DNA from: Nocardia sp. SYP-A9097 | GTDB taxonomy: Bacteria > Actinomycetota > Actinomycetes > Mycobacteriales > Mycobacteriaceae | Length of the DNA: 64,000 nt | Assembly (NCBI RefSeq): GCF_009649815.1 | Contig: NZ_WJIC01000011.1 | Coordinates: forward strand, 124,001 to 188,000 | Direction of reading: 5' to 3' | Position numbers and translations under genes: made by a program | Notes under the pieces: model-generated | What the model was told of the DNA's origin: nothing | Database searches by the model: none | What the model saw: only the letters and a program-made list of their open reading frames with translations | Part shown: one piece after another, positions 35,376-44,184 of the stretch | Layout of the letters: each line of letters starts with the position of its first letter | Numbering within the stretch: position 1 is the first letter of the stretch

Positions 35376-36419
35376 TCACAGCGTGCCTTCCCGGGCCGCG
35401 CGCCACAGGTCGACCTCACCGTCGTCATCGAGGAGTTTGTCGATGGCGGACAACTCCTCGGCGGTGAATTCGAGATTGGCCAGGGCTCCGACATTCTGAT
35501 CCAACTGCGCCACCGAGGACGCGCCGACCACCAGCGAGGTGACCCGCGGATCGCGCAGCGCCCAAGCCAACGCCAGCTGAGCCAGGCTCTGATCACGCTC
35601 GGCGGCAATATCGTTCAGCGCGCGCAGCCTGACCCGCATCGCCTCGGTGAGCAATTCGGTCTGGAACGATGTGCCCTGTGTGGCACGTGATCCCGCCGGA
35701 ACACCGTCGAGATACTTCGAGGTGAGCAGTCCCTGCGCCAGCGCGGTGAAGCCGATCACGCCGAAACCCTGCGCCTGCGCCGCATCGAGCAACCCCTCGG
35801 TTTCGATCCACCGATTGAGCATCGAATACGACGGCTGATGAATGAGCAGCGGCGTGCCCAGCTCGCGCAGCAATCCGGCCATGGTCGCCGCATCGCGCGC
35901 GGTATACGAGGAAATGCCCACATACAGGGCTTTCCCTTGCCGCACAGCGGTATCCAGCGCCGTCGCGGTCTCCTCCAACGGCGTCGTCGGATCGAATCGA
36001 TGCGAATAATAGATATCGACATAGTCCAGCCCGAGCCTGCGCAAGGACTGATCGAGCGAGGCCAGCAGATACTTCCGCGACCCACCACCCTGACCGTACG
36101 GCCCCGGCCACATATCCCAGCCCGCCTTGGTGGAGACGATCAACTCGTCCCGATAGCCGGCCAGATCCTCGCGCAGTATCCGTCCGGCATTGATCTCGAC
36201 GGCGCCGTACGGCGGACCATAGTTATTGGCGAGATCGAAATGCGTGATCCCGGAGTCGAACGCGCGCAACGCGATAGCACGCTGCCCCTCGAAGGGTCGA
36301 TCATCACCGAAGTTGTGCCAGAACCCGAGCGACAACAGCGGCAGATCCAATCCGGAACGTCCACTCCGGCGATAGCGCATCGCCCCGTCATAGCGGGCGG
36401 GATCAGGAAGATACGGCAC
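35376..36419 (-). CDS. Aldo/keto reductase (YghZ-like)
   Basis: A 347-residue NADPH-dependent reductase of the AKR superfamily. The catalytic residues are visible: Asp/Tyr in FDLANNYGPPYG, Lys in VSTKAGWDM and His in IYYSHRFDP. The long loop DMWPGPYGQGGGSRKYL and QGLLTSKYLDGVPAGSRA resemble E. coli YghZ (GpmB-like glyceraldehyde-3-phosphate reductase). A GTG start follows AGGAGATG. The natural substrate in this organism is unknown. Confidence 0.87.
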   Translation of the reverse strand: MPYLPDPARYDGAMRYRRSGRSGLDLPLLSLGFWHNFGDDRPFEGQRAIALRAFDSGITHFDLANNYGPPYGAVEINAGRILREDLAGYRDELIVSTKAGWDMWPGPYGQGGGSRKYLLASLDQSLRRLGLDYVDIYYSHRFDPTTPLEETATALDTAVRQGKALYVGISSYTARDAATMAGLLRELGTPLLIHQPSYSMLNRWIETEGLLDAAQAQGFGVIGFTALAQGLLTSKYLDGVPAGSRATQGTSFQTELLTEAMRVRLRALNDIAAERDQSLAQLALAWALRDPRVTSLVVGASSVAQLDQNVGALANLEFTAEELSAIDKLLDDDGEVDLWRAAREGTL

Positions 36420-36511
36420 TGGTCATCTCCTCTGGTTCGCGGATCTCCGGCTCCGCGCCAGTTTGCCTGTGCCGCGCCGGTGTTGGTGTCCGCACCGGCT
36501 ACGACGCGCGG

Positions 36512-37306
36512 TCAGGGTTTGCGGGCTACGCCGCAGTAGCAGGAGACCTTGGCGTCATAGGACCGGGGGAAGTCGGTGGTTTGCTCGAGTCCCCACCGGT
36601 GTGGTGGTACGACACCGGGTTCGACCAGTTCGAGTCCGTCGAACCAGGAGGTGACCTCGTCGTGGGTGCGGACCTGCGCGGGGAGCTTGCGAACGCGATA
36701 GACGTTCTGCGCTGCCTCCACCTGATCGGGCGCGAAATCGGATGTGATGGTGCAGATTACGAGGTAGGAGCCGGGTGCGAGCGCGTCGAGGAAGGTCGAC
36801 ACGATCTTGTTGATATCGGCCTCGACGAAATGCAGCAGCGCGATCATGCTCAACCCGACCGGTTTGCTCAGGTCGAGCAGCTCGGTCAGTTCCGGGGCCG
36901 CCAGGATCGCCCTCGGATCAGTGACATCACCGTGGATATAGGTCGTCGCCCCCAACCTACTGTCCGTCGTCATCAGCGCACGCGCATGCGCCAGCACCAG
37001 CGGATCATTGTCGACGTACACCACCCGCGAATCCGGTGCGGTCTGCTGCGCGATCTGATGCAGGTTGGGCTCGGTGGGAACCCCGGTACCGATATCGAGG
37101 AACTGCCGCACACCCGCCGCCGCCAGGAACCGGGTACTGCGATGCATGAACTGGCGATTGACCCGTGCGGCCGCACGAATATGCGGCCACGCTCGCAGGA
37201 TCTCCTGCGCGGCCGTCCTATCGATCTCGTAGTTGTCCTTGCCACCGAGAAAGTAGTCGTATATCCGGGACGTATGTGGCTGGTCCAGTGGATTGTCTCC
37301 GTCCAT
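36512..37306 (-). CDS. SAM-dependent methyltransferase (DUF574/Methyltransf_19)
   Basis: A 264-residue protein of the actinomycete DUF574 family. The signatures are SRIYDYFLGGKDNYEIDR at the N-terminus, FLDIGTGVPTEPNLHQIA for SAM binding, and VYVDNDPLVLAHAR and IALLHFV downstream. These proteins are abundant in Streptomyces and Nocardia and their substrates are unknown. The start is the ATG at 37306; longer readings overlap the hairpin and tRNA-like repeat upstream. It is divergent from the 650-residue gene. Confidence 0.85.
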   Translation of the reverse strand: MDGDNPLDQPHTSRIYDYFLGGKDNYEIDRTAAQEILRAWPHIRAAARVNRQFMHRSTRFLAAAGVRQFLDIGTGVPTEPNLHQIAQQTAPDSRVVYVDNDPLVLAHARALMTTDSRLGATTYIHGDVTDPRAILAAPELTELLDLSKPVGLSMIALLHFVEADINKIVSTFLDALAPGSYLVICTITSDFAPDQVEAAQNVYRVRKLPAQVRTHDEVTSWFDGLELVEPGVVPPHRWGLEQTTDFPRSYDAKVSCYCGVARKP

Positions 37307-37351
37307 CCCTGCACAGGGTAGTCCGTCTGTTTCGCGCTGCCCCCGGAAACG

Positions 37352-37389
37352 CGAAACGGGTGGCTTCTGTGAAGAAGCCGCCCGTTTCG
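37352..37389. terminator. Hairpin beside distal tRNA-Leu 3'-end copy
   Basis: A 16-bp stem with one T-G pair (arms 37352-37367 and 37374-37389) and the loop TGTGAA. It abuts the 17-bp copy of the tRNA-Leu 3' end at 37390-37406, in the same relative place as the real terminator beside the intact tRNA gene at 39.5 kb. Confidence 0.6.
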
Positions 37390-37406
37390 TCGGTGTCGAG
37401 AGGGGG
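37390..37406 (-). repeat. 17-bp copy of tRNA-Leu 3' end (att-like direct repeat, distal)
   Basis: TCGGTGTCGAGAGGGGG occurs here and at 39560-39576, where it is the 3' end of the minus-strand tRNA-Leu plus four trailing bases. The pair brackets about 2.17 kb holding one gene (37492-39478). This is the layout left by integration or recombination at a tRNA 3' end. The rest of a tRNA is not present at this copy. Confidence 0.6.
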
Positions 37407-37491
37407 CACGACCACACCGAAGTGATGTCGGTGCCGGATGATTCGATACTGCGGACACGCGGCCATGGGCCGGACGCACTTCGGGGGTTCG

Positions 37492-39478
37492 ATGAACGAG
37501 TCAGCGGCACTACGGAACTGGGATGAGATCGCGGAGCATCCGCTGGATGCCCCGGACGAGTACAGCCGGGTACTCACCGGTTCGCACACCAACGGCTATG
37601 AAACGCGGGCTGTTGCATGGGATCCGGTTGGCCTCGGCGCAGTTGCGAATGCCGGTGGTGTCAGCGCACTTCGGTGGAGATTCGGGTCCGGCACATGCCG
37701 CCACCTGGGGCGAGTACGTGCACGGCATCGGGCCCGCGGTGGTGCGAGCCGCGTCGGCGCTTGCCCTGTCCGATCCGGATAGAAAACTGATGCTGGCCTT
37801 TCTCGATGTATGGGCCGAGACCGTATTCGCGGAGCGGACCGCGCGACTGTGGGTCGTCACCGGCGAGCACAAGGAAGGCGTGCGGGCCGATGCCGCGCGC
37901 ACCAGAGTCCCTATCGGACATGTCCGACGGGCGTGGCGGTTCGTCGAATGTCGCCGCGCGATGGGCGGTCCGGCCGAAGTTCACGCTACCGCCGTCGAAT
38001 TCGTCTGGGGCGATACGGCGCAGCTACGGGAGTTCACACGTCTGGTGCGCGAACGCGGACCGCTGCAATGGAATTCGGAGGCGCCCAGGGTGCTGGCGGC
38101 GAACTCCACCCTGAGCCAGGCCGCGGCGGCGATCCTGCTGTCCGGGTGTATCGACCGGCTGCGCTATGTGGAGGTGCTGACCACTCAGCAGCGCAAGGCC
38201 CTGGATATCGGGGTCGCGGAGCTCGAGGACGCCGCAGATGAACTGCGCGACCATCTGGGCGACGAATTCGGTGCGACAGCAGCACTGTTCACCAGGGGGC
38301 TGCCCGCGGACCCGGCGCGGCTGTGGGAGCCCGACGGCATGTGCGTGCTGGCCGATGCGCTGCCGGAGGATCCGGCCGACCTGTGGCAGCCGGGTGGTCT
38401 GCGGCGGATGGCCCATCGCGTCGCCGACGCGTGGATCGAACGCCTGGGTTGTCGCCCGATCGTGCCGGAGACGACTCGAGCCGCCATGGCCGCGGTCCAG
38501 TCGGATTTCGGGTCCGGCTATTGCGGGACCTCGGCCGCCGATCTGTGCGCGATCCTCGCCGCACCGCAAACGGCCCAGGTTCTGCTCGACGACGGCCACG
38601 GCTTCGTCGACTGCTGGACGACGATCGTCGATGCCTGCCGCTGGGCGTATTCGCATCTCCCGGAGGGGGACCCGGTACGCGCGGGAGTGGCGCCGACCCT
38701 CGGACGGCTCCGCGCCCGCCTGCGCGACCCGGGCCTGGTGCTGAAGATGAGACTGGTCCGCGAGCCGGACATCCAGGCCCTGTCGCAGCTCACCGGTGTC
38801 ACGGTCACCGAATCTTCCCAGGGCCGTCGCCGCTACGACGACGGCCTGGTGATCGCTTCTTACTGGGGTGACGACAAAGGCTACTGGGATCTGGAATTCC
38901 GCCCCGCGAGCTACGACTTCACCGCGCACAGCGATCTGCTGCGTTCGGTGGCCGGCGGCTACCGTGACGAACTCCCGTACCTGGATTGGCTTTTCGATCC
39001 GGACTGCGACCGCATCCTGGCTCGTCTGGCCGCCGCGGACCTCCCGCCGGGTGGATTCGAGACCGACCCCACGCTCACCGCCGCCGACCTGGTCGCCGAG
39101 GTGGCCGACAAGCTCGGCCTGAACACCGATGCCGCCGCCCTGTACCTGCAACTACTCACCCTGAAAGACCCCACCGATCGCAATATCCGCCGTTGGAACG
39201 GCTGGAAGACGCTGCGGCACACCGCCGCCCAGAACCTCCTGCTCACCCGCAAGCTCGCAATCCAGGATCCGCGCAAGAGCGCCGGCCGCACCGCCTTCAT
39301 CCCTTCGCGCTGGGTCGGCAAACCCGGCGTGGAACTCTGGAAACTCCCCCTGCACAACCTGACGCTGGGATGGCGCGACAGAATCGACGATCTCCGTGTC
39401 GCTGTACCCCGCCGTGCCATCCCCGATCTCTACCGCACCGCCTGGGATCGCGTCGTCACCGGCGATGCGCCGAGCTGA
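37492..39478 (+). CDS. Large protein of unknown function (650 residues), possible 5' frameshift
   Basis: The main frame covers 37523-39478 (up to 651 codons). The C-terminal part (ALYLQLLTLKDPTDRNIRRW, TAFIPSRWVGKPGVELWKLP) resembles the end of large actinobacterial proteins of the DUF4132/WGR-associated type, which is a weak assignment. There is no membrane segment. A better N-terminus lies in another frame: ATG at 37492 after GGGGG, reading MNESAALRNWDEIAEHPLDA. The coding frame seems to shift near 37590-37620, so the gene may be frameshifted or start internally near 37660. It sits antisense to tRNA-Leu between two copies of the tRNA 3' end. Confidence 0.55.
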
Positions 39479-39485
39479 AAAGAGC

Positions 39486-39514
39486 CTCTGCGCGGGCGTC
39501 CGAACCCCGCAGAG
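39486..39514 (+). terminator. Hairpin terminator of the 650-residue gene
   Basis: A stem of CTCTGCG with CGCAGAG, extended by GGG/CCC across a one-base bulge, starts seven bases after the stop codon. Confidence 0.5.
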
Positions 39515-39534
39515 ATGAGTACGAACGACGAAAA

Positions 39535-39554
39535 AGCCCTCCCGAAGGAGGGCT
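39535..39554 (-). terminator. Terminator of tRNA-Leu (minus strand)
   Basis: A perfect 8-bp stem AGCCCTCC/GGAGGGCT with the loop CGAA (TTCG on the transcript strand), followed on the minus strand by a run of five T. It is a classic intrinsic terminator nine bases after the tRNA 3' end. Confidence 0.8.
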
Positions 39555-39563
39555 CTTTCTCGG

Positions 39564-39646
39564 TGTCGAGAGGGGGACTTGAACCCCCACGTCCCTAAGG
39601 ACACTAGCACCTCAAGCTAGCGCGTCTGCCATTCCGCCACCCCGAC
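39564..39646 (-). tRNA. tRNA-Leu (GAG anticodon)
   Basis: An 83-base class II tRNA. The acceptor arm GTCGGGG pairs with TCTCGAC (two G-U), the anticodon arm is CTAGC-TTGAGGT-GCTAG with anticodon GAG, and a long variable arm GTCCTTAGGGAC follows. The T arm is GGGGG-TTCAAGT-CCCCC. CCA is not encoded (ACCG follows). It is almost identical to the tRNA at 44044-44126 and differs by paired changes in the variable arm. Read codons are CTC and CTT. Confidence 0.95.
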
Positions 39647-39661
39647 CAGGTGTGCTCAGTC

Positions 39662-39691
39662 AGGTTATCGGATGTGACCGTTTCGGTCCAA
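39662..39691 (-). promoter_or_regulatory. Candidate promoter of tRNA-Leu (minus strand)
   Basis: On the minus strand TTGGAC (39691-39686) and TAACCT (39667-39662) are separated by 18 bases. The expected transcription start is about 10 bases before the tRNA 5' end. Confidence 0.45.
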
Positions 39692-39763
39692 ATTGGTCAC
39701 CGTGAACTTGCGGAGTGGTTGCCTCCGGGCCTGGGTTCGACCCGGTAGGCGACCCCCCGAAAC

Positions 39764-40078
39764 TCAGGCGCTCAACGCCTCCAGCAGAGCCGCGCGCTGG
39801 CGAGAGCCCAGGCCACCGATACGGCGATCGGCCGGGATTTCCGCTTCATCCATCAACTTGGCGGCCTTGACGGGGCCGATTCCCGGGAGCGCCTTGATCA
39901 CGGCCGCAACCTTCGTCTTCTTGACCAGGTCTTCGTTGTCTGCGCGCTTGAGCACCTCCGCCAGACTGACCGATCCCTGCTTGACCTGCGCGATCAACTC
40001 CGAGCGGGCCTTGCGCACCGCGGCGGCTTTGGCCAGCGCCTCGGAGCGTTGTTCGGGGGTCATGGTGGGCAGAGCCAT
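39764..40078 (-). CDS. mihF: Actinobacterial integration host factor (mIHF)
   Basis: A 104-residue basic DNA-binding and DNA-bending nucleoid protein of the actinobacterial IHF type. The conserved core KKTKVAAVIKALPGIGPVKAAKLM contains the helix-two-turn-helix GIGPVKA, and IPADRRIGGLGSRQRAALLE ends the protein. In mycobacteria this protein is essential and is the co-factor for L5 phage integration. It is normally encoded beside gmk in the pyrF-gmk region. Here it stands next to tRNA-Leu with no gmk in view, so it may be a second copy or a rearranged locus. The ATG follows AAGGAC. The 250 bases upstream hold no other gene. Confidence 0.9.
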   Translation of the reverse strand: MALPTMTPEQRSEALAKAAAVRKARSELIAQVKQGSVSLAEVLKRADNEDLVKKTKVAAVIKALPGIGPVKAAKLMDEAEIPADRRIGGLGSRQRAALLEALSA

Positions 40079-40329
40079 ATGTCCTTACCTTTCACTCGTT
40101 CGCTGGTACGTCGGCGTCGAGTAAACATGACGCCAGGCCCGCAACCGGTACGACACACCGCGTGTTTCGGTGCAACACGTCGAGCGACCTGCCGAAAAGG
40201 GCTCGTCACGCCGGTCGCGCGTCCAGAAATTTGCCGGTGAAGAGACCTGGCAAATATACCGCTCATCGGCGGCAATCGGTATTACGGTGGGCCCGAACAT
40301 CGCACGCGCACCGGTGAAAGGCGGGGCAG

Positions 40330-41163
40330 ATGACAAGCTCGCATCAATACGCCGTGTCGACCTCGGCCGAACCTCCGCTGGCGCACCGATACGACAGTGT
40401 CGAGCCCCTGACCTGGAATGGCGCCAAGGTCTACCCGCTGCATGCGGAGGCCATCGGCCTCTTCCCCACCACCGTGACCCTCACCCTGCGCTCGACCGCA
40501 CCGCGCCGAGGCGTGCGCGGACTAGGGATGGGACTGGCCGTGGAGGGCGGTCACGTGGTGTTGAACGATCGCCGGTTGAGTGGGGTTGACGTGTGGTCCG
40601 ATGCCATGGCCGGCGGCATCGAACTACGCATTTGCCCCACGGAATCGGATGCGGCCATCTCGCTGACGCCCGTCTGGGTGGACGAATTCGGCGATGTGGT
40701 GTCCTGGTCGGGCAATTACGGCATGCTCATCACCCGCGAGAGATCCGGGCTGGTGCTGCACTGCAGCACCGGCGTCGGACCGCCGGACTTCACCGAACTG
40801 GTGGTGGAATTCGCCACCGCACCCACCCCGCCCGATCCCATTCCGCCCGCCGATGCCGGGCGCTACACCGGCGCGCTGTACGAGCTCGGCGTGGCCATGC
40901 ACCACCGCGGCGACGACCAGCAAGCCTGCCAATTGTGGCGGCAGGCAGCCGATTCCGGCCATGTGGCCGCCTGCTACGACCTGGCGGTGGTACTGCTGCG
41001 ATTGGGTCAGCTCGCCGAGGCCGAGCAGTGGTGGCGCATTGCCGCCGGGCACGGCGACGCCCGCGCCATGGCCGGATTGGCCGAGGTCCTGGACCGCCGC
41101 GGCAATCCCGCCGAGGCCCGCATCTGGCGCGCGGCACTCGATGCGCAATCACCCACCTACTGA
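40330..41163 (+). CDS. Sel1-like repeat protein
   Basis: A 277-residue soluble protein. Residues 1-165 form a beta-rich domain of unknown type (AKVYPLHAEAIGLFPTTVTL, GLAVEGGHVVLNDRRLSGV). Residues 175-270 are three Sel1/TPR-like helical repeats (YELGVAMHHRGDDQQACQLW, CYDLAVVLLRLGQLAEAEQW, AMAGLAEVLDRRGNPAEARI). Such repeats serve protein-protein contacts. There is no signal peptide. It converges with the UvrA-like gene and has no operon partner. Confidence 0.7.
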   Translation: MTSSHQYAVSTSAEPPLAHRYDSVEPLTWNGAKVYPLHAEAIGLFPTTVTLTLRSTAPRRGVRGLGMGLAVEGGHVVLNDRRLSGVDVWSDAMAGGIELRICPTESDAAISLTPVWVDEFGDVVSWSGNYGMLITRERSGLVLHCSTGVGPPDFTELVVEFATAPTPPDPIPPADAGRYTGALYELGVAMHHRGDDQQACQLWRQAADSGHVAACYDLAVVLLRLGQLAEAEQWWRIAAGHGDARAMAGLAEVLDRRGNPAEARIWRAALDAQSPTY

Positions 41164-41237
41164 CCGAAAAGCGGAGCGGGCCGGGCGTTTTCAGTGCTCA
41201 CGGCAGTCGATGCGGGTTGGCAGTCGATGCCCGACTC

Positions 41238-43526
41238 TCATCTCCCCCGTATAGCCGAGCCATCTTTGTACAGTCGCAGGTACTCGCCGGTCAGGGAGTC
41301 CGGGTGGCGGAGCAATTCGGCTGGGGTGCCGGTGAATACGATCTCGCCGCCGTTCTTACCGCCGTCCGGTCCGAGGTCGATCACCCAGTCGGCGTGCGCG
41401 ACCACATCGAGGTTGTGTTCGATCACGATCACGGTATTGCCGCGCTCGACCAGGCCGTCCATCAACCGCAGCAGGGTGTCGACATCGGACATGTGCAGGC
41501 CGGTGGTGGGTTCGTCGAGCACGTAGACGGTCCCGCTGTGCTGCAATTGCGTGGCGAGTTTGATGCGCTGCCGCTCGCCGCCCGAGAGCGTGCTCATCGC
41601 CTGCCCGAGGCTCAGATAGTCGAGCCCGACCTCGATCATGGTGCGCAACTTGGCATTCAATGCCTTCTCGGGGAAGAACTCGACCGCCTCCTCCGCCGAC
41701 AGCTCCAGCACATCGGCGATCGACTTGTCACGCAATCGGAGTGCGAGCACCTCGTCGGAGAACCGCCGCCCGTCGCAGGATTCGCAGTGCGTGGTCACCG
41801 GATCCATGTACGCGATCTCGGTGATGATCACCCCGCGCCCACCGCATTCGGTGCACGCGCCATCGGAGTTGAAGCTGAACAGGCTCGCGGGTTTCGCGGT
41901 CGCCTTGGCGAAGAGCTTGCGAATGGGATCCATCAGCCCCAGGTAGGTGGCGGGCGTCGAGCGCGAGGAGGCGGCAATGGCCGACTGGTCGACGAAGACC
42001 GAATCCGGGTAGCGCGCCATGAATTCATCGCGGATCAGACTGCTCTTACCCGATCCGGCGACACCGGTGACGGCGGTGAGAATGCCCGTCGGCACACCGA
42101 CCGAGACATCCTTCAGATTGTGTGCGCTCGCATTCTCCACGCGCAGTTCACCATCGGCGGCACGGAACGCGTCCTTGACCGCGAATGCCCGGCGCAGCCC
42201 CTGCCCGGTGAGCGTGTCGGCCACCCGCAGCTCGGCGAAACTGCCGGTGAACATGATCTCGCCGCCATGCACTCCGGCGCGCGGCCCGACATCGACAATG
42301 TGGTCGGCGATCTGAATGACATCGGGATCATGCTCGACCACCAGCACGGTATTGCCCTTGTCGCGCAAAGCCTCCAGCATGTGATTGAGGCGGCCGACAT
42401 CGCGCGGATGCAGTCCGACGCTGGGCTCGTCGAAGATGTAGGTCATCCCCACCAGCGTGCTGCCCAGATGTTTGATCATCTTCAACCGCTGGCCCTCACC
42501 ACCGGAGAGTGTCGAGGTCGGCCGGTCCAGGCTCAGATACCCGAGCCCGATATCGGCGACCCGCCCGAGCGCGATCCGGCTCGCCTCGGCCAGCCCGAGC
42601 GCCGCCGGATCGGTGACCTGCTCGAGCACCTCGATCAGATCGGTGATCTGCAGGGCCGTCCACTCGGCGATATTGCGCCCATTGATCTTGGTGGCCAAGG
42701 CTTTCTCGTTCAGCCGCGCACCGTGACAGGCCGGGCAGATGCCCTCGGTGAGGAACTTCTGCATCTGCTCCCGCGTCTTCTCCGAGAGTCCGGAGGTATC
42801 GCGCTTGAGCCGCGACCGCGTGAATTTATCCGCCAGCCCTTCGTAATTCGCCTTCCAGGTGCCCTTGTTGAAGGTCAGCTCCACTTTGCCGCCGCTGCCG
42901 TGCAGCAGATCATGCCATTCGGTATCGCTGTAGTCGGCGAGTTTCTTGTCCAGGTCGAAGCGCCCGGAATTGCCGTAGAGCTGCCAATCTCCGCTGCCCA
43001 CACCGTATCCGGGCAGCAGAATCGCGCCGTCGTTCAACGATTTGGTTCGGTCCACGAGCTTGTCGGGATCCGCGGTGACGGTCATGCCGAGCCCGTCGCA
43101 CTCCGGGCACATGCCCTGCGGCGTATTGAACGAGTAGTCGTACACCAGACCCGTCGAGGGCGATCCGAACCGTGCGAACAGCGCGCGAATGAGCGCGTAG
43201 ATATCGGTCATGGTCCCGACCGTCGAGCGCGGTCCGCCACCGACCGCCTTCTGATCGATGATCACCGGCGCGGTCAGATTCTCGATGGCCTCCGCGTGCG
43301 GACGCTCGTACCGGGGCAGGAAGTTGACGATGAACGCGGGAAACGTGGCATACAGCTGACGCTGGGATTCGATCGCGATGGTGTCGAACACGATGGACGA
43401 CTTGCCCGACCCGGAGACGCCGGTGAACACGGTGATCTTGTTCTTGGGGATATCGAGGGAGATATTGCGCAGATTGTGCTCGCGGGCGCCGAGGACCCGG
43501 ATCGTTTCGGCGGAGGCAGCGGACAT
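41238..43526 (-). CDS. Short UvrA-like ABC ATPase
   Basis: A 762-residue tandem ABC protein of the UvrA family. Each half has Walker A (GVSGSGKSS and GVAGSGKSS), a signature (LSGGEGQRL and LSGGERQRI) and Walker B (IFDEPSVGLH and VLDEPTTGLH). Zinc-type CxxC pairs include CPECDG, CPACHG, CTECGG and CESCDG. It is about 180 residues shorter than true UvrA (about 940) and lacks most of the UvrB-binding insertion. Such shorter relatives are often linked to antibiotic resistance or self-protection, as in the DrrC type, rather than general nucleotide excision repair. Confidence 0.88.
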   Translation of the reverse strand: MSAASAETIRVLGAREHNLRNISLDIPKNKITVFTGVSGSGKSSIVFDTIAIESQRQLYATFPAFIVNFLPRYERPHAEAIENLTAPVIIDQKAVGGGPRSTVGTMTDIYALIRALFARFGSPSTGLVYDYSFNTPQGMCPECDGLGMTVTADPDKLVDRTKSLNDGAILLPGYGVGSGDWQLYGNSGRFDLDKKLADYSDTEWHDLLHGSGGKVELTFNKGTWKANYEGLADKFTRSRLKRDTSGLSEKTREQMQKFLTEGICPACHGARLNEKALATKINGRNIAEWTALQITDLIEVLEQVTDPAALGLAEASRIALGRVADIGLGYLSLDRPTSTLSGGEGQRLKMIKHLGSTLVGMTYIFDEPSVGLHPRDVGRLNHMLEALRDKGNTVLVVEHDPDVIQIADHIVDVGPRAGVHGGEIMFTGSFAELRVADTLTGQGLRRAFAVKDAFRAADGELRVENASAHNLKDVSVGVPTGILTAVTGVAGSGKSSLIRDEFMARYPDSVFVDQSAIAASSRSTPATYLGLMDPIRKLFAKATAKPASLFSFNSDGACTECGGRGVIITEIAYMDPVTTHCESCDGRRFSDEVLALRLRDKSIADVLELSAEEAVEFFPEKALNAKLRTMIEVGLDYLSLGQAMSTLSGGERQRIKLATQLQHSGTVYVLDEPTTGLHMSDVDTLLRLMDGLVERGNTVIVIEHNLDVVAHADWVIDLGPDGGKNGGEIVFTGTPAELLRHPDSLTGEYLRLYKDGSAIRGR

Positions 43527-43653
43527 GCATCCACCATGCCATCGGAAACCCCCGAAATGTCCTGTGTATTGTGACGCAAATCACACTTCATTATCGGGAT
43601 CTCAGGGTCCAGCCAGGATTTCCCCGTGAGGGCGGCGCTCTACAGTGACGCGC

Positions 43654-43971
43654 ATGAAAACCATGCGTTGGAGCGTCGGCCTGGCCGCCGCCGCGTGCGC
43701 CGTCACCCTGCTATCCGGCTGCAGCGAGATCAAAACCGCCGTGAACCAGGGCGGCGACACCAAGTGCAGCGACTACCTGACCCAGGATGCCGACACCCAG
43801 CGCATCACCATCACCAAATTCATCAAGCAGCAAACCGGCAATCAGAACGAACCGTCCGGCACCAATGTCGATATCGGCATGGCCTCGGTCCAGACCCTCT
43901 GCCAGATCCAAGCCAACGGCGACACCCCCATCAAGAACGCCGACATCGCCGGCATCTTCATCAAGAAATAG
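43654..43971 (+). CDS. Small lipoprotein (about 105 residues)
   Basis: A signal peptide ends in the lipobox LLSGC, with lipidation at about residue 26. The mature part has two further cysteines (KCSDYL and TLCQIQ) that could form a disulfide. The length and the C ... C arrangement recall HdeA/HdeB-like actinobacterial small exported proteins, but similarity is too weak for a name. ATG at 43654 is taken; a GTG at 43645 is in frame, and neither has a ribosome binding site, so translation may be leaderless. It precedes tRNA-Leu by 72 bases. Confidence 0.62.
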   Translation: MKTMRWSVGLAAAACAVTLLSGCSEIKTAVNQGGDTKCSDYLTQDADTQRITITKFIKQQTGNQNEPSGTNVDIGMASVQTLCQIQANGDTPIKNADIAGIFIKK

Positions 43972-43997
43972 CTCGGAAACCCGCCCGTACCAGCCGA

Positions 43998-44028
43998 TTT
44001 ACGTTTTCCCCGACTTCTCGGCTACTGT
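43998..44028 (+). promoter_or_regulatory. Candidate promoter of second tRNA-Leu
   Basis: TTTACG at 43998-44003 and TACTGT at 44023-44028 (19-base spacer) place the start of transcription about 8-10 bases before the tRNA. Confidence 0.4.
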
Positions 44029-44043
44029 TGTCGAGCACACCGA

Positions 44044-44126
44044 GTCGGGGTGGCGGAATGGCAGACGCGCTAGCTTGAGGTGCTAGTGCCCTTAGGGGCG
44101 TGGGGGTTCAAGTCCCCCTCTCGACA
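44044..44126 (+). tRNA. tRNA-Leu (GAG anticodon), second copy
   Basis: An 83-base class II tRNA with the same acceptor, anticodon (GAG) and T arms as the copy at 39564-39646. The variable arm is GCCCTTAGGGGC instead of GTCCTTAGGGAC, a compensated pair change that keeps the stem. CCA is not encoded. The last 19 bases and the terminator are repeated at 45161-45200. Confidence 0.95.
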
Positions 44127-44147
44127 CAAGACGAAGGCCCTCGGTTC
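44108..44147 (+). repeat. 40-bp direct repeat, proximal copy (tRNA 3' end and terminator arm)
   Basis: These 40 bases cover the last 19 bases of tRNA-Leu (from the T loop) and the left arm of its terminator. They are identical to 45161-45200. Together the copies bracket about 1.01 kb that holds only the MBL-fold gene. Confidence 0.85.
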
Positions 44148-44165
44148 ACACCGGGGGCCTTCGTC
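44130..44165 (+). terminator. Terminator of second tRNA-Leu
   Basis: A 15-bp stem with one G-T pair (GACGAAGGCCCTCGG at 44130-44144 with its partner at 44151-44165) and the loop TTCACA, three bases after the tRNA. Confidence 0.75.
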
Positions 44166-44184
44166 CGTTCCGCTCGAAAAGTCA

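Noticed and set aside
37390..37406. Partial tRNA gene
   Set aside because: Only 17 bases match the tRNA 3' end; kept as a repeat, not an RNA gene.
40593..43574. Open frame of 993 codons on the + strand
   Set aside because: It is antisense to the UvrA-like gene, whose motifs are complete; the composition is of a high-GC shadow frame with no recognisable domain.
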